Part shown: positions 57,984 through 64,000 of the stretch, piece by piece
How positions within the stretch are numbered: position 1 is the first letter of the stretch
Layout of the letters: each line of letters opens with the position of its first letter
Source of the DNA: Xenorhabdus nematophila ATCC 19061
GTDB lineage: Bacteria > Pseudomonadota > Gammaproteobacteria > Enterobacterales > Enterobacteriaceae
Assembly: GCF_000252955.1 (NCBI RefSeq)
Contig: NC_014170.1
Span: 1 to 64,000, forward strand
Length of the DNA: 64,000 bases
Reading direction: 5' to 3'
Program-made: the position numbers and the translations under genes
The notes under the pieces: model-generated
Seen by the model: the letters and a program-made list of their open reading frames with translations, nothing else
Told to the model about the DNA's origin: nothing
The model's database searches: none

Positions 57984-58541
57984 ATGTCTAACTTTGAACA
58001 AGCTCTGGAACGTACTGACGGCAAGACACTGATTCTCAGCAACGGGAGTAAGTGGGCAGGCCAAGATCCGGATAACATTCAGACTTTGCTGGATGTTCTC
58101 GGCAACAACGTTCTTGATCCAATGTTTGAGCAGTATCACTGCTACCGTTCTTATCCGTTTGAACCCCTGATTAAGACAGGGCGCAATGATAAGATATTCC
58201 AGCCTTGGCTGGGAGCAGCTTGTTTCTTTGGGAACTTTCTTACGGTCTCTCATGTTTTCAACATCATCACGAAAGATGACAGTGTTGTTGAGGCGTTAAA
58301 TGAGGCGATCCAGAAGAACATAGCGACTGAACAATACCAGCAGTATGCCTATGAGCGTTACGCCGGTTGGTTCTACGCTGAAACTAGCGAAGGGTTTAGG
58401 CTTGTATCTCCAAGTGAGGCTGCCGACATCCGTGCAGGCGCAGTTTCAAAGCTGCGTTACCCAAGAAACTTCGAGGTTATGAAAACTGCGGTTATCAAAG
58501 GCCCTCGATTCGATGCTGAATTAAGCCGCAAGGCTTCTTAA
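57984..58541 (+). CDS. 185-aa unknown protein
   Basis: MSNFEQALERTDGKTLILSN... contains many aromatic residues (YERYAGWFYAETSEGFRLV) and is soluble. No family recognised. ATG 57984 after AAGGAATGCACT. Confidence 0.62.
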   Translation: MSNFEQALERTDGKTLILSNGSKWAGQDPDNIQTLLDVLGNNVLDPMFEQYHCYRSYPFEPLIKTGRNDKIFQPWLGAACFFGNFLTVSHVFNIITKDDSVVEALNEAIQKNIATEQYQQYAYERYAGWFYAETSEGFRLVSPSEAADIRAGAVSKLRYPRNFEVMKTAVIKGPRFDAELSRKAS

Positions 58542-58554
58542 ACCCAAATATTAA

Positions 58555-58616
58555 CCCCACGGGGGACATTAGTCCCTGAGGGGGTGGTGTCTCCCTCTGA
58601 AACTAAGGAGATACCA
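58555..58616 (+). promoter_or_regulatory. SD-switch leader of the 283-aa gene
   Basis: Outer CCCC/GGGG and inner GGGAC/GTCCC; anti-SD strand GGTGTCTCC (58586-58594) pairs with GGAGATACC (58607-58615) over 9 positions with one G-U. Confidence 0.75.
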
Positions 58617-59468
58617 ATGATTAAACAGCATTTTCAAAACGAACTGGTCAAGTGCGGATACCCGGATGATCTGAAAATTGAGTACAGTCTCGGATACTGT
58701 CAGGGGGATGGCGTAGCATTCTACGGTGATTTGAGCATTGATGACGTCAAAGCACTCATGAAGCGCCTATTCAGCACTGAGCTCGGCCAAGTAGATGCTG
58801 TCAGTCGCGTGAAGAACCTGATGGCACAGAAAGACATTGAGAATATGCTTTTTGTCCTCCGTGAGTATGGTTCCTGTGACTTGTCCATTACCCGGAACAG
58901 TTATGGGAATCACTACAGCCACTGGAACTGCATGAACATCGACGACAACGTGGACTTTACAGGGATCTTCCCTGATGATGACACCATGCTAGGAACCGGC
59001 ATTGAAGCGATTAACCAGGATATGATCGAGCGTTGGCAAGACATCTGGGATCGTTTTGTGTTGGAGCTGGCGGATGATGTGAAAAGCATTTCCAAGAAGC
59101 TCGAATCCGACGGATACTCGCTGATAGAGGCATCTCCATGTGAAGAAGAGGTGGTTTGGGAACGAACCACTGAAAATTACCTGGTGCGTGTGACGGAACT
59201 TCCTGAGCGGGATTTCGATATGGGCCACTGGGATGACGAAGTACGAGACCAAACAATTTGCTCCATCCTGGAAGGGAAAGAGCGAGTTCTTGGCCTACGA
59301 GTTGAGGTACTCTCTCGTGAAAACGAGATAGTTCTGGGTGAAGATAGTCTGCACGGTTTAACCGTTGCCAGCGATGACAAAAGCTACGCTGGTTACAGAC
59401 GAGAACTTCTCCGGGGAGCTATCCAGCAAACCAGGGACTTTTTCTCTCGCCACCTCAAAGCGGCATAA
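58617..59468 (+). CDS. 283-aa unknown acidic protein
   Basis: MIKQHFQNELVKCGYPDDLK... is a soluble protein. Its first part (GYCQGDGVAFYGDLSID) resembles small antirestriction-like or phage proteins in style, but I cannot assign a family. It is the last gene before an end-of-unit hairpin. Confidence 0.62.
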   Translation: MIKQHFQNELVKCGYPDDLKIEYSLGYCQGDGVAFYGDLSIDDVKALMKRLFSTELGQVDAVSRVKNLMAQKDIENMLFVLREYGSCDLSITRNSYGNHYSHWNCMNIDDNVDFTGIFPDDDTMLGTGIEAINQDMIERWQDIWDRFVLELADDVKSISKKLESDGYSLIEASPCEEEVVWERTTENYLVRVTELPERDFDMGHWDDEVRDQTICSILEGKERVLGLRVEVLSRENEIVLGEDSLHGLTVASDDKSYAGYRRELLRGAIQQTRDFFSRHLKAA

Positions 59469-59469
59469 C

Positions 59470-59500
59470 CAAGGCAGGGGGAAACCCCTGCTTTACTTTC
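59470..59500 (+). terminator. End-of-unit hairpin
   Basis: AAGGCAGGGG-GAAA-CCCCTGCTT followed by TACTTTC; same style as the hairpins at 37.2, 41.85, 45.68 and 52.8 kb. Confidence 0.6.
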
Positions 59501-59502
59501 AA

Positions 59503-59616
59503 AGTCTTCTTACTCATGGTAAAGCCATCAGTAAGCAGATTTTGTTCTCTTCGGAGAGCGAAAACGTGCGATAGCTGGTCGCCAAAAACAAACAGCAAAT
59601 TAACGTTAATTTACTA
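59503..59616 (+). repeat. 114-bp direct repeat, copy 2
   Basis: Near-identical (three differences by eye) to 37536-37649, 22 kb away, in the same orientation and equally placed after an end-of-unit hairpin and before an SD-switch leader. Confidence 0.8.
59568..59596 (+). ncRNA. Pseudoknot-like leader element, copy 8
   Basis: Stem GCGA/TCGC (59568-59571 with 59579-59582), loop TAGCTGG, linker CAAAAACAAA, CAGC (59593-59596). Confidence 0.66.
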
Positions 59617-59618
59617 AT

Positions 59619-59674
59619 CCCTGCGGGAGTTTATCTCCTGCTGGAGATACCTCCCGTTTTTTCTGGAGGTATCC
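59619..59674 (+). promoter_or_regulatory. SD-switch leader of a 49-aa gene
   Basis: Hairpin around GGAG/CTCC with outer CC.../...GG (59619-59644); GATACCTCC (59646-59654) pairs perfectly with GGAGGTATC (59665-59673). Confidence 0.75.
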
Positions 59675-59824
59675 ATGAATAGCAAATTCCAAAATTTTAA
59701 GCTGGTTTATCGTCAAGGTGGTCGTCGCTTAGAGCGTGTCTTTACAGACACTCTTTACGTGAATGTGAAGCGTGTCGCTGACTCGTTTCCCCCGACCGTT
59801 CTTTGGCGCATCTTGCCAGCGTAA
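59675..59824 (+). CDS. 49-aa basic protein
   Basis: MNSKFQNFKLVYRQGGRRLE... carries a high share of Arg and Lys. Supported by a strong SD (GGAGG) and a perfect SD-switch leader. Function unknown. Confidence 0.6.
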   Translation: MNSKFQNFKLVYRQGGRRLERVFTDTLYVNVKRVADSFPPTVLWRILPA

Positions 59825-59869
59825 AACTCGGAACCTTAAAGCTCGGCTTTGGCCGTGACCTTTCAATAA

Positions 59870-59930
59870 CCCATGCGGGTACACTTCCCCGCACGGGGTT
59901 GGTGTACCCATTAACTTTGGAGTACACCTT
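59870..59930 (+). promoter_or_regulatory. SD-switch leader of the 128-aa gene
   Basis: Hairpin CCCATGCGGG/CCCGCACGGG (59870-59879 with 59888-59897, 9 of 10 pairs); anti-SD GGTGTAC (59901-59907) pairs perfectly with GTACACC (59922-59928). The loop TACACTTC imitates the SD strand TACACCTT. Confidence 0.76.
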
Positions 59931-60317
59931 ATGAACCAATTAGCTAAATTGGACATCGCCCAAATCCGTCAACAAGCCATCAATGATGGACTGCTGGTGG
60001 ACCAATCTTCCATCGGTAAGCAAGCTGGTTTTCTGACGAATGTGGCAGTGACCCCGGCAATTGTCGATGGTGTATTTGGTGCAGATGGTAAACACTCAGT
60101 AGAAGACTTCCTTCTCATGTTTTTGCAGCTTTGTGTTGCTCAAACAAAGGTCGCTTTTACTGACAACAAGAACTGGGGAAAGATTCGTCTTTACTACCCC
60201 ATGCCTACTGTAGAAGGCTTTTTCAAACCCACTGAGGTTGTGATTAAGTCAGATCCTGTAACCGCAGATGTCACAGTCATGATGGCCTCGGAAGAGGGTA
60301 CTCATTTGTGCTTGTGA
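59931..60317 (+). CDS. 128-aa unknown protein
   Basis: MNQLAKLDIAQIRQQAINDG... is soluble with no recognised motif. ATG 59931 after GGAGTACACCTT. A terminator-like hairpin follows. Confidence 0.62.
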   Translation: MNQLAKLDIAQIRQQAINDGLLVDQSSIGKQAGFLTNVAVTPAIVDGVFGADGKHSVEDFLLMFLQLCVAQTKVAFTDNKNWGKIRLYYPMPTVEGFFKPTEVVIKSDPVTADVTVMMASEEGTHLCL

Positions 60318-60330
60318 TATTCACAAAATT

Positions 60331-60357
60331 CGCCTCCGTTTCGGGGGCGATCTTTTA
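60331..60357 (+). terminator. Terminator after the 128-aa gene
   Basis: CGCCTCCG-TTT-CGGGGGCG followed by ATCTTTT. Confidence 0.65.
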
Positions 60358-60359
60358 AA

Positions 60360-60493
60360 CCCCTTGCCGGGGAGTTCTCCCCGGCTGGGGAGCCTCCTTG
60401 GCACATCCTCCCAGTGTCGGGGTTTCCTTAAAACCCTGGCCACGGGGGGTTAAGGAAGCCTCGATGCTGGGGTTCACGCTAAGGAGAAAACCT
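60360..60493 (+). promoter_or_regulatory. Complex structured leader of the primase gene
   Basis: A perfect 7-bp stem GCCGGGG/CCCCGGC (60366-60372 with 60379-60385) inside CCCC/GGGG, followed by a second long hairpin: GGTTTCCTTAA (60421-60431) with TTAAGGAAGCC (60450-60460), 11 pairs with one G-U. The SD AAGGAG lies further on at 60481. The leader is about twice the usual length. Confidence 0.6.
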
Positions 60494-62221
60494 ATGTCTT
60501 ACTACAAAGCTGACACCGTTCGTGAAGCGGCTAACGGAAACTGGCTATTCATCCTGGCGGCCCTAGCGCCCCATCTTGAACCAGCTCTCCGTAAACCAGG
60601 TCGTCATGTTTCTTGCCCTATCCACGGCGGGAAAGATGGCTTCCGACTGTTCAAAGATGCCCACCTGACTGGTGGCGGCGTATGCAACACATGCGGTGCT
60701 AATCATGATGGTTTTGAGTTGCTCATGTGGCTCAACAACTGGGACTTTAAGCAGTGCCTAAGCGAGGTTGGTGATTACCTGGGAGTTGAGAAAGAGCAGC
60801 CCCAGTATCAACAATCTGCTGCACCGTCACGAGCTCCTGCTCAGGCCAAAGCGCCTGTTCAGCAAGAGCCCATGAAGGTGAACAACAAGGTTCTCGATTC
60901 CAAGAATCGTAAGAAATCCATTGCCGGTACTCTGATCGCCCACGGAAAAGCTCCCTACGAGCATAATGAAGACAATGAGCTTAGCTACTTTGCCTTCATC
61001 CGTGACAAGAGTGGCTTGGAACGCACCGTTTGGGGCGTGGATCTTGAAAGAGCCATTGGTGAAAGCGAAGCCAAGTATGGGGATGAGATCATCATGACAA
61101 ACCTCGGGCGCGAACCTGTAACTGTCGTCGTTGAAGTTAAAGACGATCAGGGGAATGTTGTGAGAGAACAACCTATGCAAACGCACCGCAACACTTGGTT
61201 GGTCGAACGTCGTGGCGCTACGGTAACGCAGTTCCGCGCTCGTTCAAACGGTGGTGTTGAACCGGTGAGTCACTATGTTGAGTCGGCCCCTGTGGTCAAC
61301 CACACGGTAGACACTCCGGCACCGCAAGCACACGCTGCGGCCACACAACCGGAAGCGCAAAGCAGCGAAGACAAGCCGAAAGTTGTTCCGATGTTTCGTG
61401 AACAACCCAAGCCTTGGCTGCTTGAGCTCCAAGAGGAAATGGAGAAGAGAATGGAGCGCGAACGCGCTTACAGTGCTCGTCTCCGTGAGAAAATCGAGAA
61501 GGTATGGAACGAGTGTTTACCGTTCTCCAGTCATGTGACTGAGCCAATGCGTCTGTACTTCAAAAACCGTGAACTTCTGTTCAAGGTCGATGAAGTAGAA
61601 AAAACAGACTGTCTGCGGTTCAATCCGGCTATGGCCTACTACGACGAAGATGGCAATGAAGTTGGGAAATTCCCGGCTATCGTCTGCGCTATCCGAGATG
61701 TGGAAGGCAACCTGGTAACGCTCCACCGCACCTATCTCACCCCAAACGGTAAGAAAGCTAAGGTCGGCAACGCCAAGAAAATGATGCCCATTCCGGAAGG
61801 TTTGGATGTCAATGGCGCGGCCATCCGCCTTGGTGAACCGACTGAGGGTATCCTGGGTGTTGCAGAAGGGTTGGAAACAGCTCTATCCGCTTATCGAGTC
61901 ACTCAAATCCCGGTTTGGTCAACGGTTAATGCGACCCTGATGGAGTCCTTTGAGGTTCCGGAAGGTGTTCACACCGTACTGATCTGGGCTGACAAAGATA
62001 AGTCTGTGACTGGTGAGAAGTCAGCGAATGTGCTGAAAGCCAAGCTGGAGAAGCGCGGCATTCGTGTGTACATCCTGCTGCCTAAGCTCCCTATCCCGCC
62101 CAGAGCGAAAGGGATTGACTGGAACGATGTCCTGATGAGTCAGGGAAGCCTTGGTTTCCCGAATGCTCGCTACCTGCGCGATTTTATTGCGAGAAGGAGA
62201 GATGAGTATGCCCGTCATTGA
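60494..62221 (+). CDS. Toprim DNA primase
   Basis: A 575-aa primase. The N-terminal zinc-binding domain (VSCPIHGGKDGFRLFKDAHL, then VCNTCGANHDG) is CHC2-like. A linker of low complexity follows (QYQQSAAPSRAPAQAKAPVQ). The C-terminal half has the Toprim domain: GILGVAEGLETALSA (Glu) and VLIWADKDKSVTGEKSA (Asp-x-Asp). It probably primes the transferred strand or replication. ATG 60494 follows AAGGAGAAAACCT; an upstream in-frame start at 60398 lies in the structured leader and is rejected. Confidence 0.87.
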   Translation: MSYYKADTVREAANGNWLFILAALAPHLEPALRKPGRHVSCPIHGGKDGFRLFKDAHLTGGGVCNTCGANHDGFELLMWLNNWDFKQCLSEVGDYLGVEKEQPQYQQSAAPSRAPAQAKAPVQQEPMKVNNKVLDSKNRKKSIAGTLIAHGKAPYEHNEDNELSYFAFIRDKSGLERTVWGVDLERAIGESEAKYGDEIIMTNLGREPVTVVVEVKDDQGNVVREQPMQTHRNTWLVERRGATVTQFRARSNGGVEPVSHYVESAPVVNHTVDTPAPQAHAAATQPEAQSSEDKPKVVPMFREQPKPWLLELQEEMEKRMERERAYSARLREKIEKVWNECLPFSSHVTEPMRLYFKNRELLFKVDEVEKTDCLRFNPAMAYYDEDGNEVGKFPAIVCAIRDVEGNLVTLHRTYLTPNGKKAKVGNAKKMMPIPEGLDVNGAAIRLGEPTEGILGVAEGLETALSAYRVTQIPVWSTVNATLMESFEVPEGVHTVLIWADKDKSVTGEKSANVLKAKLEKRGIRVYILLPKLPIPPRAKGIDWNDVLMSQGSLGFPNARYLRDFIARRRDEYARH

Positions 62222-62489
62222 TGTCTCAAAAGTTGATACCACGCCTGGTAACGACGAAGTGTGCTCCTTCTCACCCCCTGAGGGGTGGGAGGGTGACTCT
62301 GCGGCTTACATTGAGCTTATGCGGTCTCGGTATCGTAATCTGATGCACTGCCAGAGAATGATGGTGACGGCTTCTTTCGCAAGAAGGGAGTCTATCCAAG
62401 TTACTGGTCCTTTTGCTGACGAAGCGACGAAGATCATTAACTCAATGAAAATGAACAAGGCAAAGCCGACATCGGCTTTGTCTGCTTAA
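62208..62489 (+). CDS. 93-aa unknown protein
   Basis: MPVIDVSKVDTTPGNDEVCS... starts inside the end of the primase gene with AGGAG 8 nt upstream. No recognised family. Confidence 0.6.
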   Translation: MPVIDVSKVDTTPGNDEVCSFSPPEGWEGDSAAYIELMRSRYRNLMHCQRMMVTASFARRESIQVTGPFADEATKIINSMKMNKAKPTSALSA

Positions 62490-62497
62490 AACTTTAA

Positions 62498-62561
62498 CCC
62501 TGAGGGGGTGTTCATGCCCTCTCGGGCATGATTCGCCTCCTCTTCAACTGTGGAGGTAATT
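62498..62561 (+). promoter_or_regulatory. SD-switch leader of the 79-aa membrane protein gene
   Basis: Stem CCC/GGG with GAGGG/CCCTC (62498-62506 with 62517-62526); loop TCATGC pairs with GCATGA (62526-62531); CCTCC (62536-62540) pairs with the SD GGAGG (62552-62556). Confidence 0.68.
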
Positions 62562-62801
62562 ATGAAAAAGTTTTTGCGTATTAAGACGTGGTTTGTGCGT
62601 CTTTTTTCTCCTGACAAGAAGACTCTGGGAGCTATCGGTGAAGACCTGCGTAAGGTCGCCGTAACAGCCATCGGTGTTGGTATTGTAGGATTGGCTGTAT
62701 CTGGGGACACTATTACCGTCAAAGAAGCCGGTTTAGTGTTGTTTGTTGGGGTTATCCTGTGGATCTATGGTATAATCTTAACCAAGGTCAGCAATTCCTA
62801 A
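62562..62801 (+). CDS. 79-aa membrane protein
   Basis: MKKFLRIKTWFVRLFSPDKK... has two hydrophobic segments (VAVTAIGVGIVGLAVSG and AGLVLFVGVILWIYGIIL). Function unknown; possibly a small inner-membrane partner. Confidence 0.65.
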   Translation: MKKFLRIKTWFVRLFSPDKKTLGAIGEDLRKVAVTAIGVGIVGLAVSGDTITVKEAGLVLFVGVILWIYGIILTKVSNS

Positions 62802-62810
62802 GGGGGACAA

Positions 62811-62927
62811 ATGGACGCTTTCACATTAGGTATGTTAGGGTTGCTTTTATTTTTCACTGTCGTCACTGGCGGCAGTCTGTATCTCTACCATGAGAAACAG
62901 AAAGAAAAAAAGCATCACAACGCCTAA
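62811..62927 (+). CDS. 38-aa membrane peptide
   Basis: ATG 62811 behind AGGGGGACAA. MDAFTLGMLGLLLFFTVVTG... has one membrane span and a basic tail (KQKEKKHHNA). It follows the preceding membrane protein by 9 nt and is probably co-expressed. A terminator follows. Confidence 0.62.
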   Translation: MDAFTLGMLGLLLFFTVVTGGSLYLYHEKQKEKKHHNA

Positions 62928-62953
62928 AGAATAACTGCGAAAATGAACGAAAA

Positions 62954-62978
62954 GGCCAGCAATAGCTGGCCTTTTTTT
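62954..62978 (+). terminator. Terminator of the accessory region
   Basis: GGCCAGC-AATA-GCTGGCC followed by seven T. Confidence 0.88.
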
Positions 62979-62998
62979 ATACTTGCCGTTTGGGTTGT

Positions 62999-63030
62999 TA
63001 CATGTCACGATAAGGCTAGTGTGACATGTA
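62999..63030. repeat. Inverted repeat next to the ISKra4-type element
   Basis: TACATGTCAC (62999-63008) and GTGACATGTA (63021-63030) are perfect complements with a 12-nt spacer. It lies between the last plasmid gene and the transposase and could belong to the element end or its target. Confidence 0.45.
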
Positions 63031-63056
63031 GGAGACCATAAAAATCTGTGGGGCAC

Positions 63057-64000
63057 TTATGCAGCAACTGCCTCTGTCCAATAATGATCCGTTTTGTCAC
63101 CTAATTTTATACCCGGATACCAGTGCTCAAATTGGGTTTTTAAATCACCATTGAGTACCGCTGTGCGTGTCTGGAGTAAGTAATGTGCACCTTGCTGGCT
63201 CCATTGCATCTGCTGCTTTTTCACCATCCGTTTAGCGATAACTTCATTGATCGTCGATTCAACAAATGAAGAGGAAATTGCTTCACCATATCGGTACATT
63301 TCACCGTAATTCGGGATCATCATGCTGTTATTTTCAATATAGGTATACATTTCATCTATATGTTTTAACAATGATTTATTATTACCATAATGCGATATGT
63401 CCTCATCACACATTGCCGCACAATCATCCAGGTGTTCTAATGCCTTAATCACATTTCCATGCCAGATATACCATTTTGTACGGGTTAAAGAATCTAATAA
63501 TTCTGTACCAAGCTCCGGATCATTTTTAGATACCCCTTTGGAATATTGTTTTAGTACGGTCAGACGCATTGTAATATGAAACCAATCAAGTATGTGCTGG
63601 GATTCGGGGTACAGGTTAAATTGCAGTTCCCGAAGATTATCGGCTCCATCAGATAAAAAGGTAATTTGTTGATTAGCCTGCATTCCCTGTGAAGATAATT
63701 GAGCAAGCAGTTTTCTTCTGGGGTGATTTTCCAGACATTGCACAAATCCGAAACGTTTAGCGGGGACATCAGCAGAGAAAGATTTTCCGGCGATGATTTC
63801 GAAATGATGTTTTTTATCGTCCCGATTTCTGACATAACCTCCATCAATACCCACTGTCATCGGTTTCCCCGGTTTGGGTAATTTTGCCCATTCTCTGGGG
63901 GAGCCAGAGAGAAAATCAGGCAGCCCATCTAACTCTGCCTCTTGTCTTTTGGCGGTTTGACAAAGGTGATTTCGGATGGTGGCGGCATTACAGCGTTCTC
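63057..64000 (-). CDS. ISKra4-type transposase, partial at the window edge
   Basis: The minus-strand frame is open from the stop at 63057 to the window end, so the start is missing. TVGIDGGYVRNRDD (first catalytic Asp region), ITFLSDGADNLRELQF, HILDWFHITMRLTVL and SSFVESTINEVIAKRM resemble ISKra4-family transposases. The C-terminus lies close to the right end of the accessory region; the exact element end cannot be fixed without the other end. Confidence 0.78.
   Translation of the reverse strand, partial: ERCNAATIRNHLCQTAKRQEAELDGLPDFLSGSPREWAKLPKPGKPMTVGIDGGYVRNRDDKKHHFEIIAGKSFSADVPAKRFGFVQCLENHPRRKLLAQLSSQGMQANQQITFLSDGADNLRELQFNLYPESQHILDWFHITMRLTVLKQYSKGVSKNDPELGTELLDSLTRTKWYIWHGNVIKALEHLDDCAAMCDEDISHYGNNKSLLKHIDEMYTYIENNSMMIPNYGEMYRYGEAISSSFVESTINEVIAKRMVKKQQMQWSQQGAHYLLQTRTAVLNGDLKTQFEHWYPGIKLGDKTDHYWTEAVAA

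Noticed and set aside
60398..60493. N-terminal extension of the primase
   Set aside because: The stretch is the structured leader; ATG 60494 has a proper SD and begins the zinc domain at the right distance.
36600..62560. CRISPR array
   Set aside because: The repeated leaders are spaced by whole genes, vary in sequence and match translation signals; no short regular repeat-spacer pattern exists.
1..64000. tRNA, rRNA, replication gene, oriT/mobI and acaCD
   Set aside because: I looked for their typical features and found none in this window; they presumably lie elsewhere on the plasmid.

Overview
The window looks like part of a large low-copy conjugative plasmid of the IncA/C (IncC) type, or a close relative, carried by a gammaproteobacterium. 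This rests on gene order and on protein families I recognise by eye: parA-parB plus a small HTH gene, topB, MOBH traI-traD, an F/SXT-type transfer set (traE-K-B-V-A, dsbC, traC, trbI-like, trhF, trbC-traW, traU, traN), a CobS-like ATPase with a von Willebrand A protein, Red-like bet and exo, DNA methyltransferases and a Toprim primase. At least ten sites resembling AcaCD activator boxes (TGCCCAAAATGGGC, then ACAGC) precede the transfer and accessory operons. The replication gene, oriT/mobI and the acaCD genes are not in this window.

Layout. 0-4.5 kb: partition genes, a small methyltransferase-like gene and small unknown genes. 4.5-8 kb (minus strand): a lipoprotein, a small gene, topB and a secreted protein. 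8-17.8 kb: transfer region 1 (traI, traD, traJ-like, unknown genes, traL position, traE, traK, traB, traV, traA). 17.8-19.1 kb: an IS3-family element. 19.2-24.8 kb: a giant Ig-like protein. 24.9-34.7 kb: transfer region 2, with an EAL phosphodiesterase fitted between traW and traU. 34.7-36.5 kb: two minus-strand genes. 36.6-62.9 kb: a long plus-strand accessory/recombination region of about 30 genes. 63 kb to the end: an ISKra4-type transposase that runs off the edge.

The transfer system appears disabled. traI has lost its middle and is out of frame. traD is cut by an IS481-family element (7-bp target duplication), and its remainder is fused to the end of a DUF4400/traJ-like gene by a deletion. 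traE is internally shortened. Outside the transfer genes, exo is frameshifted by a perfect 25-bp tandem duplication, a methyltransferase has an in-frame TAG beside its PPY motif, and a ferredoxin gene has TAA at codon 6.

The most interesting signal is in RNA. In the 36.6-62.6 kb region most genes not overlapping the previous one carry a leader of the same design but different sequence: a GC-rich hairpin, often beginning at or near the previous stop codon; then a strand that can pair with the Shine-Dalgarno (SD) strand just before the ATG; and a hairpin loop that imitates the SD strand, so it can compete for the same anti-SD strand. In addition, eight copies of a compact pseudoknot-like element (4-bp stem, loop TAGCTGG, A-rich linker, CAGC) sit at the starts of transcription units, and the 4-bp stem shows compensatory changes between copies. 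Together these suggest a plasmid-wide post-transcriptional control layer under AcaCD-type activation. I do not know a described RNA family that matches. All structures were found by eye, without folding software or database search.
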